DNA of 64,000 nucleotides. Source: Apostichopus japonicus (taxonomy: Eukaryota > Echinodermata > Holothuroidea > Aspidochirotida > Stichopodidae). The DNA lies in assembly GCF_037975245.1 (NCBI RefSeq), contig NC_092582.1, forward strand, positions 25,708,077 to 25,772,076, read 5' to 3'. The notes beneath the pieces are model-generated. The model ran no database searches and was not told the DNA's origin. It was given only the letters and a program-made list of their open reading frames with translations. Position 1 is the first letter of the stretch. The number at the start of each line of letters is the position of its first letter. Of this stretch, positions 13,374 through 27,800 are shown one piece after another. A program made the translations under genes and the position numbers.

Positions 13374-15846
13374 TATGGTTATTAAATTTCATTTTCCACT
13401 AAAATATAAATGTTTATATCACTTTATATCACTCTTGTCCCGTGGAAAGGAAATCCAAAGGGCGCCACACACCACAGGTACAATTTTGGGAAGAATTAAA
13501 AGAGTCGCGATTTTGGCCAAAATCGGACAAAATCATAAGGGTATAGCCTTATGAAATTGGCCATTTTGGGCCAATAATGAAAGTTCTCAAATCTCTCTCA
13601 GACTATGCAGAAGGGACTCCCAGCACCCAGTAGACGCTTCTCTCGAGTCAAAAGTGGCATTCGACGAAGTTTTAGTCATTTACATTAAATATGAAATGAC
13701 GTCACGATATGGTTATTAAATTTCATTTTGCCTCCAAAATATAAATGTTTATACCATTCTTGTCACGTGGAAAGGAATCCAAAGGGCGCCACACACCACA
13801 GGTACAATTTTGGGAAGAATTAAAAAAGTCGCGATTTTGGCCAAAATCGGACAAAATCATAAGGGTATAGCCTTATGAAATTGGCCATTTTGGGCCAATA
13901 ATGAAAGTTCTCAAATCTCTCTCAGACTATGCAGAAGGGACTCCCAGCACCCAGTAGACGCTTCTCTCGAGTCAAAAGTGGCATTCGACGAAGTTTTAGT
14001 CATTTACATTAAATATGAAATGACGTCACGATATGGTTATTAAATTTCATTTTCCACTAAAATATAAATGTTTATATCACTTTATATCACTCTTGTCACG
14101 TGGAAAGGAATCCAAAGGGCGCCACACACCACAGGTACAATTTTGGGAAGAATTAAAAAAGTCGCGATTTTGGCCAAAATCGGACAAAATCATAAGGGTA
14201 TAGCCTTATGAAATTGGCCATTTTGGGCCAATAATGAAAGTTCTCAAATCTCTCTCAGACTATGCAGAAGGGACTCCCAGCACCCAGTAGACGCTTCTCT
14301 CGAGTCAAAAGTGGCATTCGACGAAGTTTTAGTCATTTACATTAAATATGAAATGACGTCACGATATGGTTATTAAATTTCATTTTGCCTCCAAAATATA
14401 AATGTTTATACCATTCTTGTCACGTGGAAAGGAGTCCAAAGGGCGCCACACACCACAGGTACAATTTTGGGAAGAATTTAAAAAGGCGAGATTTTGGCTA
14501 AAATCGGACAAAATCATAATTGTCAAATTGTCAAAATAAATGTCAAAATCAAATTATGAAATTGACCATTTTGGGCCAATAATGAAAGTTCTCAAATCTC
14601 TCTCAGACTACGTAGGAGGGACTCCCAGCACCCAGTAGACGCTTCTCTCGAGTCAAAAGTGGCATTCGACGAGGTTTTAATCATTTACATTAAATATGAA
14701 ATGACGTCACGATATGGTTATTAAATTTCATTTTGCCTCCAAAATATAAATGTTTATACCATTCTTGTCACGTGGAAAGGAATCCAAAGGGCGTCACACA
14801 CCACATGTACAATTTTGGGAAGAATGAAAAAAGTCGCGATTTTGGCTAAAATCGGACAAAATCATAAGGGTATAGCCTTATGAAATTGGCCATTTTGGGC
14901 CAATAATGAAAGTTCTCAAATCTCTCTCAGACTACGTAGAAGGGACTCCCAGCACCCAGTAGACGCTTCTCTCGAGTCAAAAGTGGCATTCGACGAAGTT
15001 TTAGTCATTTAAATTAAATATGAAATGACGTCACGATATGGTTATTAAATTTCATTTTCCACTAAAATATAAATGTTTATATCACTTTATATCACTCTTG
15101 TCACGTGGAAAGGAATCCAAAGGGCGCCACACACCACAGGTACAATTTTGGGAAGAATTAAAAAAGTCGCGATTTTGGCCAAAATCGGACAAAATCATAA
15201 GGGTATAGCCTTATGAAATTGGCCATTTTGGGCCAATAATGAAAGTTCTCAAATCTCTCTCAGACTATGCAGAAGGGACTCCCAGCACCAAGTAGACGCT
15301 TCTCTCGAGTCAAAAGTGGCATTCGACGAAGTTTTAGTCATTTAAATTAAATATGAAATGACGTCACGATATGGTTATTAAATTTCATTTTGCCTCCAAA
15401 ATATAAATGTTTATACCATTCTTGTCACGTGGAAAGGAGTCCAAAGGGCGCCACACACCACAGGTACAATTTTGGGAAGAATTAAAAAAGTCGCGATTTT
15501 AGCCAAAATCGGACAAAATCATAAGGGTATAGCCTTATGAAATTGGCCATTTTGGGCCAATAATGAAAGTTCTCAAATCTCTCTCAGACTATGCAGAAGG
15601 GACTCCCAGCACCAAGTAGACGCTTCTCTCGAGTCAAAAGTGGCATTCGACGAAGTTTTAGTCATTTACATTAAATATGAAATGACGTCACGATATGGTT
15701 ATTAAATTTCATTTTGCCTCCAAAATATAAATGTTGATACCACTCTTGTCACATGGAAAGGAGTCCAAAGGGCGCCACACACCACAGGTACAATTTTGGG
15801 AAGAATTTAAAAAGGCGAGATTTTGGCTAAAATCGGACAAAATCAT

Positions 15847-15888
15847 AATTGTCAAATTGTCAAATTGTCAAATTGTCAAATTGTCAAA
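15847..15888. repeat. 8-bp microsatellite inside a satellite monomer, 5 copies
   Basis: Same insertion type as at 38,326, here with five TTGTCA units before AAATAAATGTC. It is the second-longest allele in the array. The difference in unit number between otherwise similar monomers points to slippage within the insertion after it spread. Confidence 0.9.
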
Positions 15889-18800
15889 ATAAATGTCAAA
15901 ATCAAATTATGAAATTGACCATTTTGGGCCAATAATGAAAGTTCTCAAATCTCTCTCAGACTACGTAGAAGGGACTCCCAGCACCCAGTAGACGCTTCTC
16001 TCGAGTCAAAAGTGGCATTCGACGAGGTTTTAATCATTTACATTAAATATGAAATGACGTCACGATATGGTTATTAAATTTCATTTTGCCTCCAAAATAT
16101 AAATGTTGATACCACTCTTGTCACGTGGAAAGGAATCCAAAGGGCGCCACACACCACAGGTACAATTTTGGGAAGAATTAAAAAAGTCGCGATTTTGGCC
16201 AAAATCGGACAAAATCATAAGGGTATAGCCTTATGAAATTGGCCATTTTGGGCCAATAATGAAAGTTCTCAAATCTCTCTCAGACTATGCAGAAGGGACT
16301 CCCAGCACCAAGTAGACGCTTCTCTCGAGTCAAAAGTGGCATTCGACGAAGTTTTAGTCATTTACATTAAATATGAAATGACGTCACGATATGGTTATTA
16401 AATTTCATTTTGCCTCCAAAATATAAATGTTGATACCACTCTCGTCACATGGAAAGGAGTCCAAAGGGCGCCACACACCACAGGTACAATTTTGGGAAGA
16501 ATTTAAAAAGGCGAGATTTTGGCTAAAATCGGACAAAATCATAATTGTCAAATTGTCAAAATAAATGTCAAAATCAAATTATGAAATTGACCAGTTTGGG
16601 CCAATAATGAAAGTTCTCAAATCTCTCTCAGACTACGTAGGAGGGACTCCCAGCACCCAGTAGACGCTTCTCTCGAGTCAAAAGTGGCATTCGACGAGGT
16701 TTTAATCATTTACATTAAATATGAAATGACGTCACGATATGGTTATTAAATTTCATTTTGCCTCCAAAATATAAATGTTTATACCACTCTTGTCACGTGG
16801 AAAGGAATCCAAAGGGCGCCACACACCACAGGTACAATTTTGGGAAGAATTAAAAAAGTCGCGATTTTGGCCAAAATCGGACAAAATCATAAGGGTATAG
16901 TCTTATGAAATTGGCCATTTTGGGCCAATAATGAAAGTTCTCAAATCTCTCTCAGACTATGCAGAAGGGACTCCCAGCACCCAGTAGACGCTTCTCTCGA
17001 GTCAAAAGTGGCATTCGACGAAGTTTTAGTCATTTAAATTAGATATGAAATGACGTCAAGGTATGGTTATTAAATTTCATTTTCCACTAAAATATAAATG
17101 TTTATATCACTCTTGTCACGTGGAAAGGAGTCCAAAGGGCGCCACACACCACAGGTACAATTTTGGGAAGAATTAAAAAAGTCGCGATTTGGGTAAAAAT
17201 CGGACAAAATCATAACGGTATAGCTTTATGAAATTGGCAATTTTGGGCCAATAATGAAAGTTCTCAAATCTCTCTCAGACTATGCAGAAGGGACTCCCAG
17301 CACCAAGTAGACGCTCCTCTCGAGTCAAAAGTGGGATTCGACGAAGTTTTAGTCATTTACATTAAATATGAAATGACGTCACGATATGGTTATTAAATTT
17401 CATTTTGCCTCCAAAATATAAATGTTGATACCACTCTTGTCACATGGAAAGGAGTCCAAAGGGCGCCACACACCACAGGTACAATTTTGGGAAGAATTTA
17501 AAAAGGCGAGATTTTGGTTAAAATCGGACAAAATCATAAGGGTATAGCCTTATGAAATTGACCATTTTGGGCCAATAATGAAAGTTCTCAAATATCTCTC
17601 AGACTACGTAGGAGGGACTCCCAGCACCCAGTAGACGCTTCTCTCGAGTCAAAAGTGGCATTCGACGAGGTTTTAATCATTTACATTAAGTATGAAATGA
17701 CGTCACGATATGGTTATTAAATTTCATTTTGCCTCCAAAATATAAATGTTGATACCACTCTTGTCACGTGGAAAGGAATCCAAAGGGCGCCACACACCAC
17801 AGGTACAATTTTGGGAAGAATGAAAAAAGTCGCGATTTGGGTAAAAATCGGACAAAATCATAAGGGTATAGCCTTATGAAATTGGCCAATTTGGGCAAAA
17901 AATGAAAGTTCTCAAATCTCTCTCAGACTACGTAGGAGGGACTCCCAGCACCCAGTAGACGCTTCTCTCGAGTCAAAAGTGGCATTCGACGAAGTTTTAG
18001 TCATTTAAATTAGATATGAAATGACGTCAAGATATGGTTATTTAATTTTATGTTGCCACCAAAATATAAGTGTCTATACCACTCTTGTCACGTGGAAAGG
18101 AGTCCAAAGGGCGCCACACACCACAGGTACAATTTTGCAAAGGATTAAAAAAGTCGAGATTTTGGCTAAAATCGGACAAAATCATATAGCCTTATGAAAT
18201 TGGCAATTTTGGGCCAAAAATGAAAGTTCTCAAATCTCTCTCAGACTACGTAGGAGGGACTCCCAGCACCCAGTAGACGCTTCTCTCGAGTCAAAAGTGG
18301 CATTCGACGAAGTTTAGTCATTTAAATTAAATATGAAATGACGTCAAGGTATGGTTATTAAATTTCATTTTCCACTAAAATATAAATGTTTATATCACTC
18401 TTGTCACGTGGAAAGGAGTCCAAAGGGCGCCACACACCACAGGTACAATTTTGGGAAGAATTAAAGGAGTCGCTATTTGGGTAAAAATCGGACAAAATCA
18501 TAAGGGTATAGCCTTATGAAATTGACCATTTTGGGCCAATAATGAAAGTTCTCAAATCTCTCTCAGACTACGTAGGAGGGACTCCCAGCACCCAGTAGAC
18601 GCTTCTCTCGAGTCAAAAGTGGCATTTGACGAAGTTTTAATCATTTACATTAAATATGAAATGACGTCACGATATGGTTATTAAATTTCATTTTGCCTCC
18701 AAAATATAAATGTTGATACCACTCTTGTCACGTGGAAAGGAATCCAAAGGGCGCCACACACCACAGGTACAATTTTGGGAAGAATTTAAAAAGGCGCGAT

Positions 18801-21800
18801 TTGGGTAAAAATCGGACAAAATCATAAGGGTATAGCCTTATGAAATTGGCCAATTTGGGCAAAAAATGAAAGTTCTCAAATCTCTCTCAGAGTACGTAGG
18901 AGGGACTCCCAGCACCCAGTAGACGCTTCTCTCGAGTCAAAAGTGGCATTCGACGAAGTTTTAGTCATTTAAATTAGATATGAAATGACGTCAAGATATG
19001 GTTATTAAATTTTATGTTGCCACCAAAATATAAGTGTCTATACCACTCTTGTCACATGGAAAGGAGTCCAAAGGGCGCCACACACCACAGGTACAATTTT
19101 GCAAAGGATTAAAAAAGTCGAGATTTTGGCTAAAATCGGACAAAATCATAAGGGTATAGCCTTATGAAATTGGCAATTTTGGGCCAATAATGAAAGTTCT
19201 CAAATCTCTCTCAGACTATGCAGAAGGGACTCCCATGCAGCACCAAGTAGACGCTTCTCTCGAGTCAAAAGTGGCATTCGACGAAGTTTTAGTCATTTAC
19301 ATTAAATATGAAATGACGTCAAGGTATGGTTATTAAATTTCATTTTGCCTCCAAAATATAAATGTTGATACCACTCTTGTCACATGGAAAGAAGTCCAAA
19401 GGGCGCCACACACCACAGGTACAATTTTGGGAAGAATGAAAAAAGTCGCGATTTTGGCCAAAATCGGACAAAATCATAAGGGTATATATAGCCTTATGAA
19501 ATTGGCCATTTTGGGCCAATAATGAAAGTTCTCAAATCTCTCTCAGACTATGCAGAAGGGACTCCCAGCACCCAGTAGACGCTTCTCTCGAGTCAAAAGT
19601 GGCATTCGACGAAGTTTTAGTCATTTAAATTAGATATGAAATGATCAAGGTATGGTTATTAAATTTCATTTTCCACTAAAATATAAATTTTGATATCACT
19701 CTTGTCACGTGGAAAGGAGACCAAAGGGCGCCACACACCACAGGTACAATTTTGGGAAGAATTAAAAAAGTCGCGATTTGGGTAAAAATCGGACAAAATC
19801 ATAAGGGTATAGCCTCATGAAATTGGCAATTTTGGGCCAATAATGAAAGTTCTCAAATCTCTCTCAGACTATGCAGAAGGGACTCCCAGCACCAAGTAGA
19901 CGCTTCTCTCGAGTCAAAAGTGGCATTCGACGAAGTTTTAGTCATTTACATTAAATATGAAATGACGTCACGATATGGTTATTAAATTTCATTTTGCCTC
20001 CAAAATATAAATGTTGATACCACTCTTGTCACATGGAAAGGAGTCCAAAGGGCGCCACACACCACAGGTACAATTTTGGGAAGAATTAAAAGAGTCGCGA
20101 TATTGGCCAAAATCGGACAAAATCATAAGGGTATAGCCTTATGAAATTGAGCATTTTGGGCCAATAATGAAAGTTCTCAAATCTCTCTCAGACTACGTAG
20201 GAGGGACTCCCAGCACCCAGTAGACGCTTCTCTCGAGTCAAAAGTGGCATTCGACGAAGTTTAGTCATTTAAATTAAATATGAAATGACGTCAAGGTATG
20301 GTTATTAAATTTCATTTTCCACTAAAATATAAATGTTTATATCACTTTATATCACTCTTGTCACGTGGAAAGGAGTCCAAAGGGCGCCACACACCACAGG
20401 TACAATTTTGGGAAGAATTAAAAAAGTCGCGATTTTGGCCAAAATCGGACAAAATCATAAGGGTATAGCCTTATGAATTTGGCCATTTTGGGCCAATAAT
20501 GAAAGTTCTCAAATCTCTCTCAGACTATGCAGAAGGGACTCCCAGCACCCAGTAGACGCTTCTCTCGAGTCAAAAGTGGCATTCGACGAAGTTTTAGTCA
20601 TTTAAATTATATGAAATGACGTCAAGGTATGGTTATTAAATTTCATTTTCCACTAAAATATAAATGTTTATATCACTCTTGTCACGTGGAAAGGAATCCA
20701 AAGGGCGCCACACACCACAGGTACAATTTTGGGAAGAATTAAAAAAGTCGCGATTTGGGTAAAAATCGGACAAAATCATAAGGGTATAGCCTCATGAAAT
20801 TGGCAATTTTGGGCCAATAATGAAAGTTCTCAAATCTCTCTCAGACTATGCAGAAGGGACTCCCAGCACCAAGTAGACGCTTCTCTCGAGTCAAAAGTGG
20901 CATTCGACGAAGTTTTAGTCATTTACATTAAATATGAAATGACGTCACGATATGGTTATTAAATTTCATTTTGCCTCCAAAATATAAATGTTGATACCAC
21001 TCTTGTCACATGGAAAGGAGTCCAAAGGGCGCCACACACCACAGGTACAATTTTGGGAAGAACTTAAAAAGGCGAGATTTTGGCCAAAATCGGACAAAAT
21101 CATAAGGGTATAGCCTTATGAAATTGAGCATTTTGGGCCAATAATGAAAGTTCTCAAATCTCTCTCAGACTACGTAGGAGGGACTCCCAGCACCCAGTAG
21201 ACGCTTCTCTCGAGTCAAAAGTGGCATTCGACGAGGTTTTAATCATTTACATTAAATATGAAATGACGTCACGATATGGTTATTAAATTTCATTTTGCCT
21301 CCAAAATATAAGTGTTTATACCACTCTTGTCACGTGGAAAGGAATCCAAAGGGCGCCACACACCACAGGTACAATTTTGGGAAGAATGAAAAAAGTCGCG
21401 ATTTGGGCTAAAATCGGACAAAATCATAAGGGTATAGCCTTATGAAATTGGCAATTTTGGGCCAAAAATGAAAGTTCTCAAATCTCTCTCAGACTACGTA
21501 GAAGGGACTCCCAGCACCCAGTAGACGCTTCTCTCGAGTCAAAAGTGGCATTCCACGAAGTTTTAGTCATTTAAATTAAATATGAAATGACGTCACGATA
21601 TGGTTATTAAATTTCATTTTCCACTAAAATATAAATGTTTATATCACTCTTGTCACGTGGAAAGGAGACCAAAGGGCGCCACACACCACAGGTACAATTT
21701 TGGGAAGAATTAAAAAAGTCGCGATTTTGGCCAAAATCGGACAAAATCATAAGGGTATAGCCTTATGAAATTGGCCATTTTGGGCCAATAATGAAAGTTC

Positions 21801-24800
21801 TCAAATCTCTCTCAGACTACGTAGGAGGGACTCCCAGCACCCAGTAGACGCTTCTCTCGAGTCAAAAGTGGCATTCGACGAAGTTTTAGTCATTTAAATT
21901 AGATATGAAATGACGTCACGATATGGTTATTAAATTTTATGTTGCCACCAAAATATAAGTGTCTATACCACTCTTGTCACGTGGAAAGGAGTCCAAAGGG
22001 CGCCACACACCACAGGTACAATTTTGCAAAGGATTAAAAAAGTCGAGATTTTGGCTAAAATCGGACAAAATCATAAGGGTATAGCCTTATGAAATTGGCA
22101 ATTTTGGGCCAATAATGAAAGTTCTCAAATCTCTCTCAGACTACGTAGGAGGGACTCCCAGCACCAAGTAGACGCTTCTCTCGAGTCAAAAGTGGCATTC
22201 GACGAAGTTTAGTCATTTAAATTAAATATGAAATGACGTCAAGGTATGGTTATTAAATTTCATTTTCCACTAAAATATAAAGGTTTATATCACTTTATAT
22301 CACTCTTGTCCCGTGGAAAGGAAATCCAAAGGGCGCCACACACCACAGGTACAATTTTGGGAAGAATTAAAAAAGTCGCGATTTTGGCCAAAATCGGACA
22401 AAATCATAAGGGTATAGCCTTATGAAATTGGCAATTTTGGGCCAATAATGAAAGTTCTCAAATCTCTCTCAGACTATGCAGAAGGGACTCCCAGCACCCA
22501 GTAGACGCTTCTCTCGAGTCAAAAATGGCATTCGACGAAGTTTTAGTCATTTAAATTAAATATGAAATGACGTCACGATATTGTTATTAAATTTCATTTT
22601 CCACTAAAATATAAATGTTTATATCACTTTATATCACTCTTGTCACGTGGAAAGGAATCCAAAGGGCGCCACACACCACAGGTACAATTTTGGGAAGAAT
22701 TTAAAAAGGCGCGATTTGGGTAAAAATCGGACAAAATCATAAGGGTATAGCCTTATGAAATTGGCCAATTTGGGCAAAAAATGAAAGTTCTCAAATCTCT
22801 CTCAGAGTACGTAGGAGGGACTCCCAGCACCCAGTAGACGCTTCTTTCGAGTCAAAAGTGGCATTCGACGAAGTTTTAGTCATTTAAATTAGATATGAAA
22901 TGACGTCAAGATATGGTTATTAAATTTTATGTTGCCACCAAAATATAAGTGTCTATACCACTCTTGTCACGTGGAAAGGAGTCCAAAGGGCGCCACACAC
23001 CACAGGTACAATTTTGCAAAGGATTAAAAAAGTCGAGATTTTGGCTAAAATCGGACAAAATCATAAGGGTATAGCCTTATGAAATTGGCAATTTTGGGCC
23101 AATAATGAAAGTTCTCAAATCTCTCTCAGACTACGTAGGAGGGACTCCCAGCACCAAGTAGACGCTTCTCTCGAGTCAAAAGTGGCATTCGACGAAGTTT
23201 AGTCATTTAAATTAAATATGAAATGACGTCAAGGTATGGTTATTAAATTTCATTTTCCACTAAAATATAAAGGTTTATATCACTTTATATCACTCTTGTC
23301 CCGTGGAAAGGAAATCCAAAGGGCGCCACACACCACAGGTACAATTTTGGGAAGAATTAAAAGAGTCGCGATTTTGGCCAAAATCGGACAAAATCATAAG
23401 GGTATAGCCTTATGAAATTGGCCATTTTGGGCCAATAATGAAAGTTCTCAAATCTCTCTCAGACTATGCAGAAGGGACTCCCAGCACCCAGTAGACGCTT
23501 CTCTCGAGTCAAAAGTGGGATTCGACGAAGTTTTAGTCATTTACATTAAATATGAAATGACGTCACGATATGGTTATTAAATTTCATTTTGCCTCCAAAA
23601 TATAAATGTTTATACCATTCTTGTCACGTGGAAAGGAATCCAAAGGGCGCCACACACCACAGGTACAATTTTGGGAAGAATTAAAAAAGTCGCGATTTTG
23701 GCCAAAATCGGACAAAATCATAAGGGTAGAGCCTTATGAAATTGGCAATTTTGGGCCAATAATGAAAGTTCTCAAATCTCTCTCAGACTATGCAGAAGGG
23801 ACTCCCAGCACCCAGTAGACGCTTCTCTCGAGTCAAAAATGGCATTCGACGAAGTTTTAGTCATTTAAATTAAATATGAAATGACGTCACGATATGGTTA
23901 TTAAATTTCATTTTCCACTAAAATATAAATGTTTATATCACTTTATATCACTCTTGTCACGTGGAAAGGAATCCAAAGGGCGCCACACACCACAGGTACA
24001 ATTTTGGGAAGAATTAAAAAAGTCGCGATTTTGGCCAAAATCGGACAAAATCATAAGGGTATAGCCTTATGAAATTGGCCATTTTGGCCCAATAATGAAA
24101 GTTCTCAAATCTCTCTCAGACTATGCAGAAGGGACTCCCAGCACCCAGTAGACGCTTCTCTCGAGTCAAAAGTGGCATTCGACGAAGTTTTAGTCATTTA
24201 CATTAAATATGAAATGACGTCACGATATGGTTATTAAATTTCATTTTGCCTCCAAAATATAAATGTTGATACTATTCTTGTCACGTGGAAAGGAGTCCAA
24301 AGGGCGCCACACACCACAGGTACAATTTTGGGAAGAATTTAAAAAGGCGAGATTTGGCTAAAATCGGACAAAATCATAATTGTCAAATTGTCAAATTGTC
24401 AAAATAAATGTCAAAATCAAATTATGAAATTGACCATTTTGGGCCAATAATGAAAGTTCTCAAATCTCTCTCAGACTACGTAGGAGGGACTCCCAGCACC
24501 CAGTAGACGCTTCTCTCGAGTCAAAAGTGGCATTCGACGAGGTTTTAATCATTTACATTAAATATGAAATGACGTCACGATATGGTTATTAAATTTCATT
24601 TTGCCTCCAAAATATAAATGTTTATACCATTCTTGTCACGTGGAAAGGAATCCAAAGGGCGCCACACACCACAGGTACAATTTTGGGAAGAATTAAAAAA
24701 GTCGCGATTTTGGCCAAAATCGGACAAAATCATAAGGGTAGAGCCTTATGAAATTGGCAATTTTGGGCCAATAATGAAAGTTCTCAAATCTCTCTCAGAC

Positions 24801-27800
24801 TATGCAGAAGGGACTCCCAGCACCCAGTAGACGCTTCTCTCGAGTCAAAAATGGCATTCGACGAAGTTTAGTCATTTAAATTAAATATGAAATGACGTCA
24901 AGGTATGGTTATTAAATTTCATTTTCCACTAAAATATAAAGGTTTATATCACTTTATATCACTCTTGTCCCGTGGAACTGAAACCCAAAGGGCGCCACAC
25001 ACCACAGGTACAATTTTGGGAAGAATTAAAAGAGTCGCGATTTTGGCCAAAATCGGACAAAATCATAAGGGTATAGCCTTATGAAATTGGCCATTTTGGG
25101 CCAATAATGAAAGTTCTCAAATCTCTCTCAGACTATGCAGAAGGGACTCCCAGCACCCAGTAGACGCTTCTCTCGAGTCAAAAGTGGCATTCGACGAAGT
25201 TTTAGTCATTTACATTAAATATGAAATGACGTCACGATATGGTTATTAAATTTCATTTTGCCTCCAAAATATAAATGTTTATACCATTCTTGTCACGTGG
25301 AAAGGAATCCAAAGGGCGCCACACACCACAGGTACAATTTTGGGAAGAATTAAAAAAGTCGCGATTTTGGCCAAAATCGGACAAAATCATAAGGGTAGAG
25401 CCTTATGAAATTGGCAATTTTGGGCCAATAATGAAAGTTCTCAAATCTCTCTCAGACTATGCAGAAGGGACTCCCAGCACCCAGTAGACGCTTCTCTCGA
25501 GTCAAAAATGGCATTCGACGAAGTTTTAGTCATTTAAATTAAATATGAAATGACGTCACGATATGGTTATTAAATTTCATTTTCCACTAAAATATAAATG
25601 TTTATATCACTTTATATCACTCTTGTCACGTGGAAAGGAATCCAAAGGGCGCCACACACCACAGGTACAATTTTGGGAAGAATTAAAAAAGTCGCGATTT
25701 TGGCCAAAATCGGACAAAATCATAAGGGTATAGCCTTATGAAATTGGCCATTTTGGCCCAATAATGAAAGTTCTCAAATCTCTCTCAGACTATGCAGAAG
25801 GGACTCCCAGCACCCAGTAGACGCTTCTCTCGAGTCAAAAGTGGCATTCGACGAAGTTTTAGTCATTTACATTAAATATGAAATGACGTCACGATATGGT
25901 TATTAAATTTCATTTTGCCTCCAAAATATAAATGTTGATACTATTCTTGTCACGTGGAAAGGAGTCCAAAGGGCGCCACACACCACAGGTACAATTTTGG
26001 GAAGAATTTAAAAAGGCGAGATTTGGCTAAAATCGGACAAAATCATAATTGTCAAATTGTCAAATTGTCAAAATAAATGTCAAAATCAAATTATGAAATT
26101 GACCATTTTGGGCCAATAATGAAAGTTCTCAAATCTCTCTCAGACTACGTAGGAGGGACTCCCAGCACCCAGTAGACGCTTCTCTCGAGTCAAAAGTGGC
26201 ATTCGACGAGGTTTTAATCATTTACATTAAATATGAAATGACGTCACGATATGGTTATTAAATTTCATTTTGCCTCCAAAATATAAATGTTTATACCACT
26301 CTTGTCACGTGGAAAGGAATCCAAAGGGCGTCACACACCACATGTAGAATTTTGGGAAGAATGAAAAAAGTCGCGATTTTGGCTAAAATCGGACAAAATC
26401 ATAAGGGTATAGCCTTATGAAATTGGCAATTTTGGGCCAAAAATGAAAGTTCTCAAATCTCTCTCAGACTACGTAGAAGGGACTCCCAGCACCCAGTAGA
26501 CGCTTCTCTCGAGTCAAAAGTGGCATTCGACGAAGTTTTAGTCATTTAAATTAAATATGAAATGACGTCACGATATGGTTATTAAATTTCATTTTCCACT
26601 AAAATATAAATGTTTATATCACTTTATATCACTCTTGTCACGTGGAAAGGAATCCAAAGGGCGCCACACACCACAGGTACAATTTTGGGAAGAATTAAAA
26701 AAGTCGCGATTTTGGCCAAAATCGGACAAAATCATAAGGGTATAGCCTTATGAAATTGGCAATTTTGGGCCAATAATGAAAGTTCTCAAATCTCTCTCAG
26801 ACTATGCAGAAGGGACTCCCAGCACCCAGTAGACGCTTCTCTCGAGTCAAAAATGGCATTCGACGAAGTTTTAGTCATTTAAATTAAATATGAAATGACG
26901 TCACGATATGGTTATTAAATTTCATTTTCCACTAAAATATAAATGTTTATATCACTTTATATCACTCTTGTCACGTGGAAAGGAATCCAAAGGGCGCCAC
27001 ACACCACAGGTACAATTTTGGGAAGAATTAAAAAAGTCGCGATTTTGGCCAAAATCGGACAAAATCATAAGGGTAAAGCCTTATGAAATTGGCCATTTTG
27101 GGCCAATAATGAAAGTTCTCAAATCTCTCTCAGACTACGTAGGAGGGACTCCCAGCACCCAGTAGACGCTTCTCTCGAGTCAAAAGTGGCATTCGACGAA
27201 GTTTTAGTCATTTAAATTAGATATGAAATGACGTCACGATATGGTTATTAAATTTTATGTTGCCACCAAAATATAAGTGTCTATACCACTCTTGTCACGT
27301 GGAAAGGAATCCAAAGGGCGCCACACACCACAGGTACAATTTTGCAAAGGATTAAAAAAGTCGAGATTTTGGCTAAAATCGGACAAAATCATAAGGGTAT
27401 AGCCTTATGAAATTGGCAATTTTGGGCCAATAATGAAAGTTCTCAAATCTCTCTCAGACTACGTAGGAGGGACTCCCAGCACCAAGTAGACGCTTCTCTC
27501 GAGTCAAAAGTGGCATTCGACGAAGTTTAGTCATTTAAATTAAATATGAAATGACGTCAAGGTATGGTTATTAAATTTCATTTTCCACTAAAATATAAAG
27601 GTTTATATCACTTTATATCACTCTTGTCCCGTGGAAAGGAGTCCAAAGGGCGCCACACACCACAGGTACAATTTTGGGAAGAATTAAAAGAGTCGCGATT
27701 TTGGCCAAAATCGGACAAAATCATAAGGGTATAGCCTTATGAAATTGGCCATTTTGGGCCAATAATGAAAGTTCTCAAATCTCTCTCAGACTATGCAGAA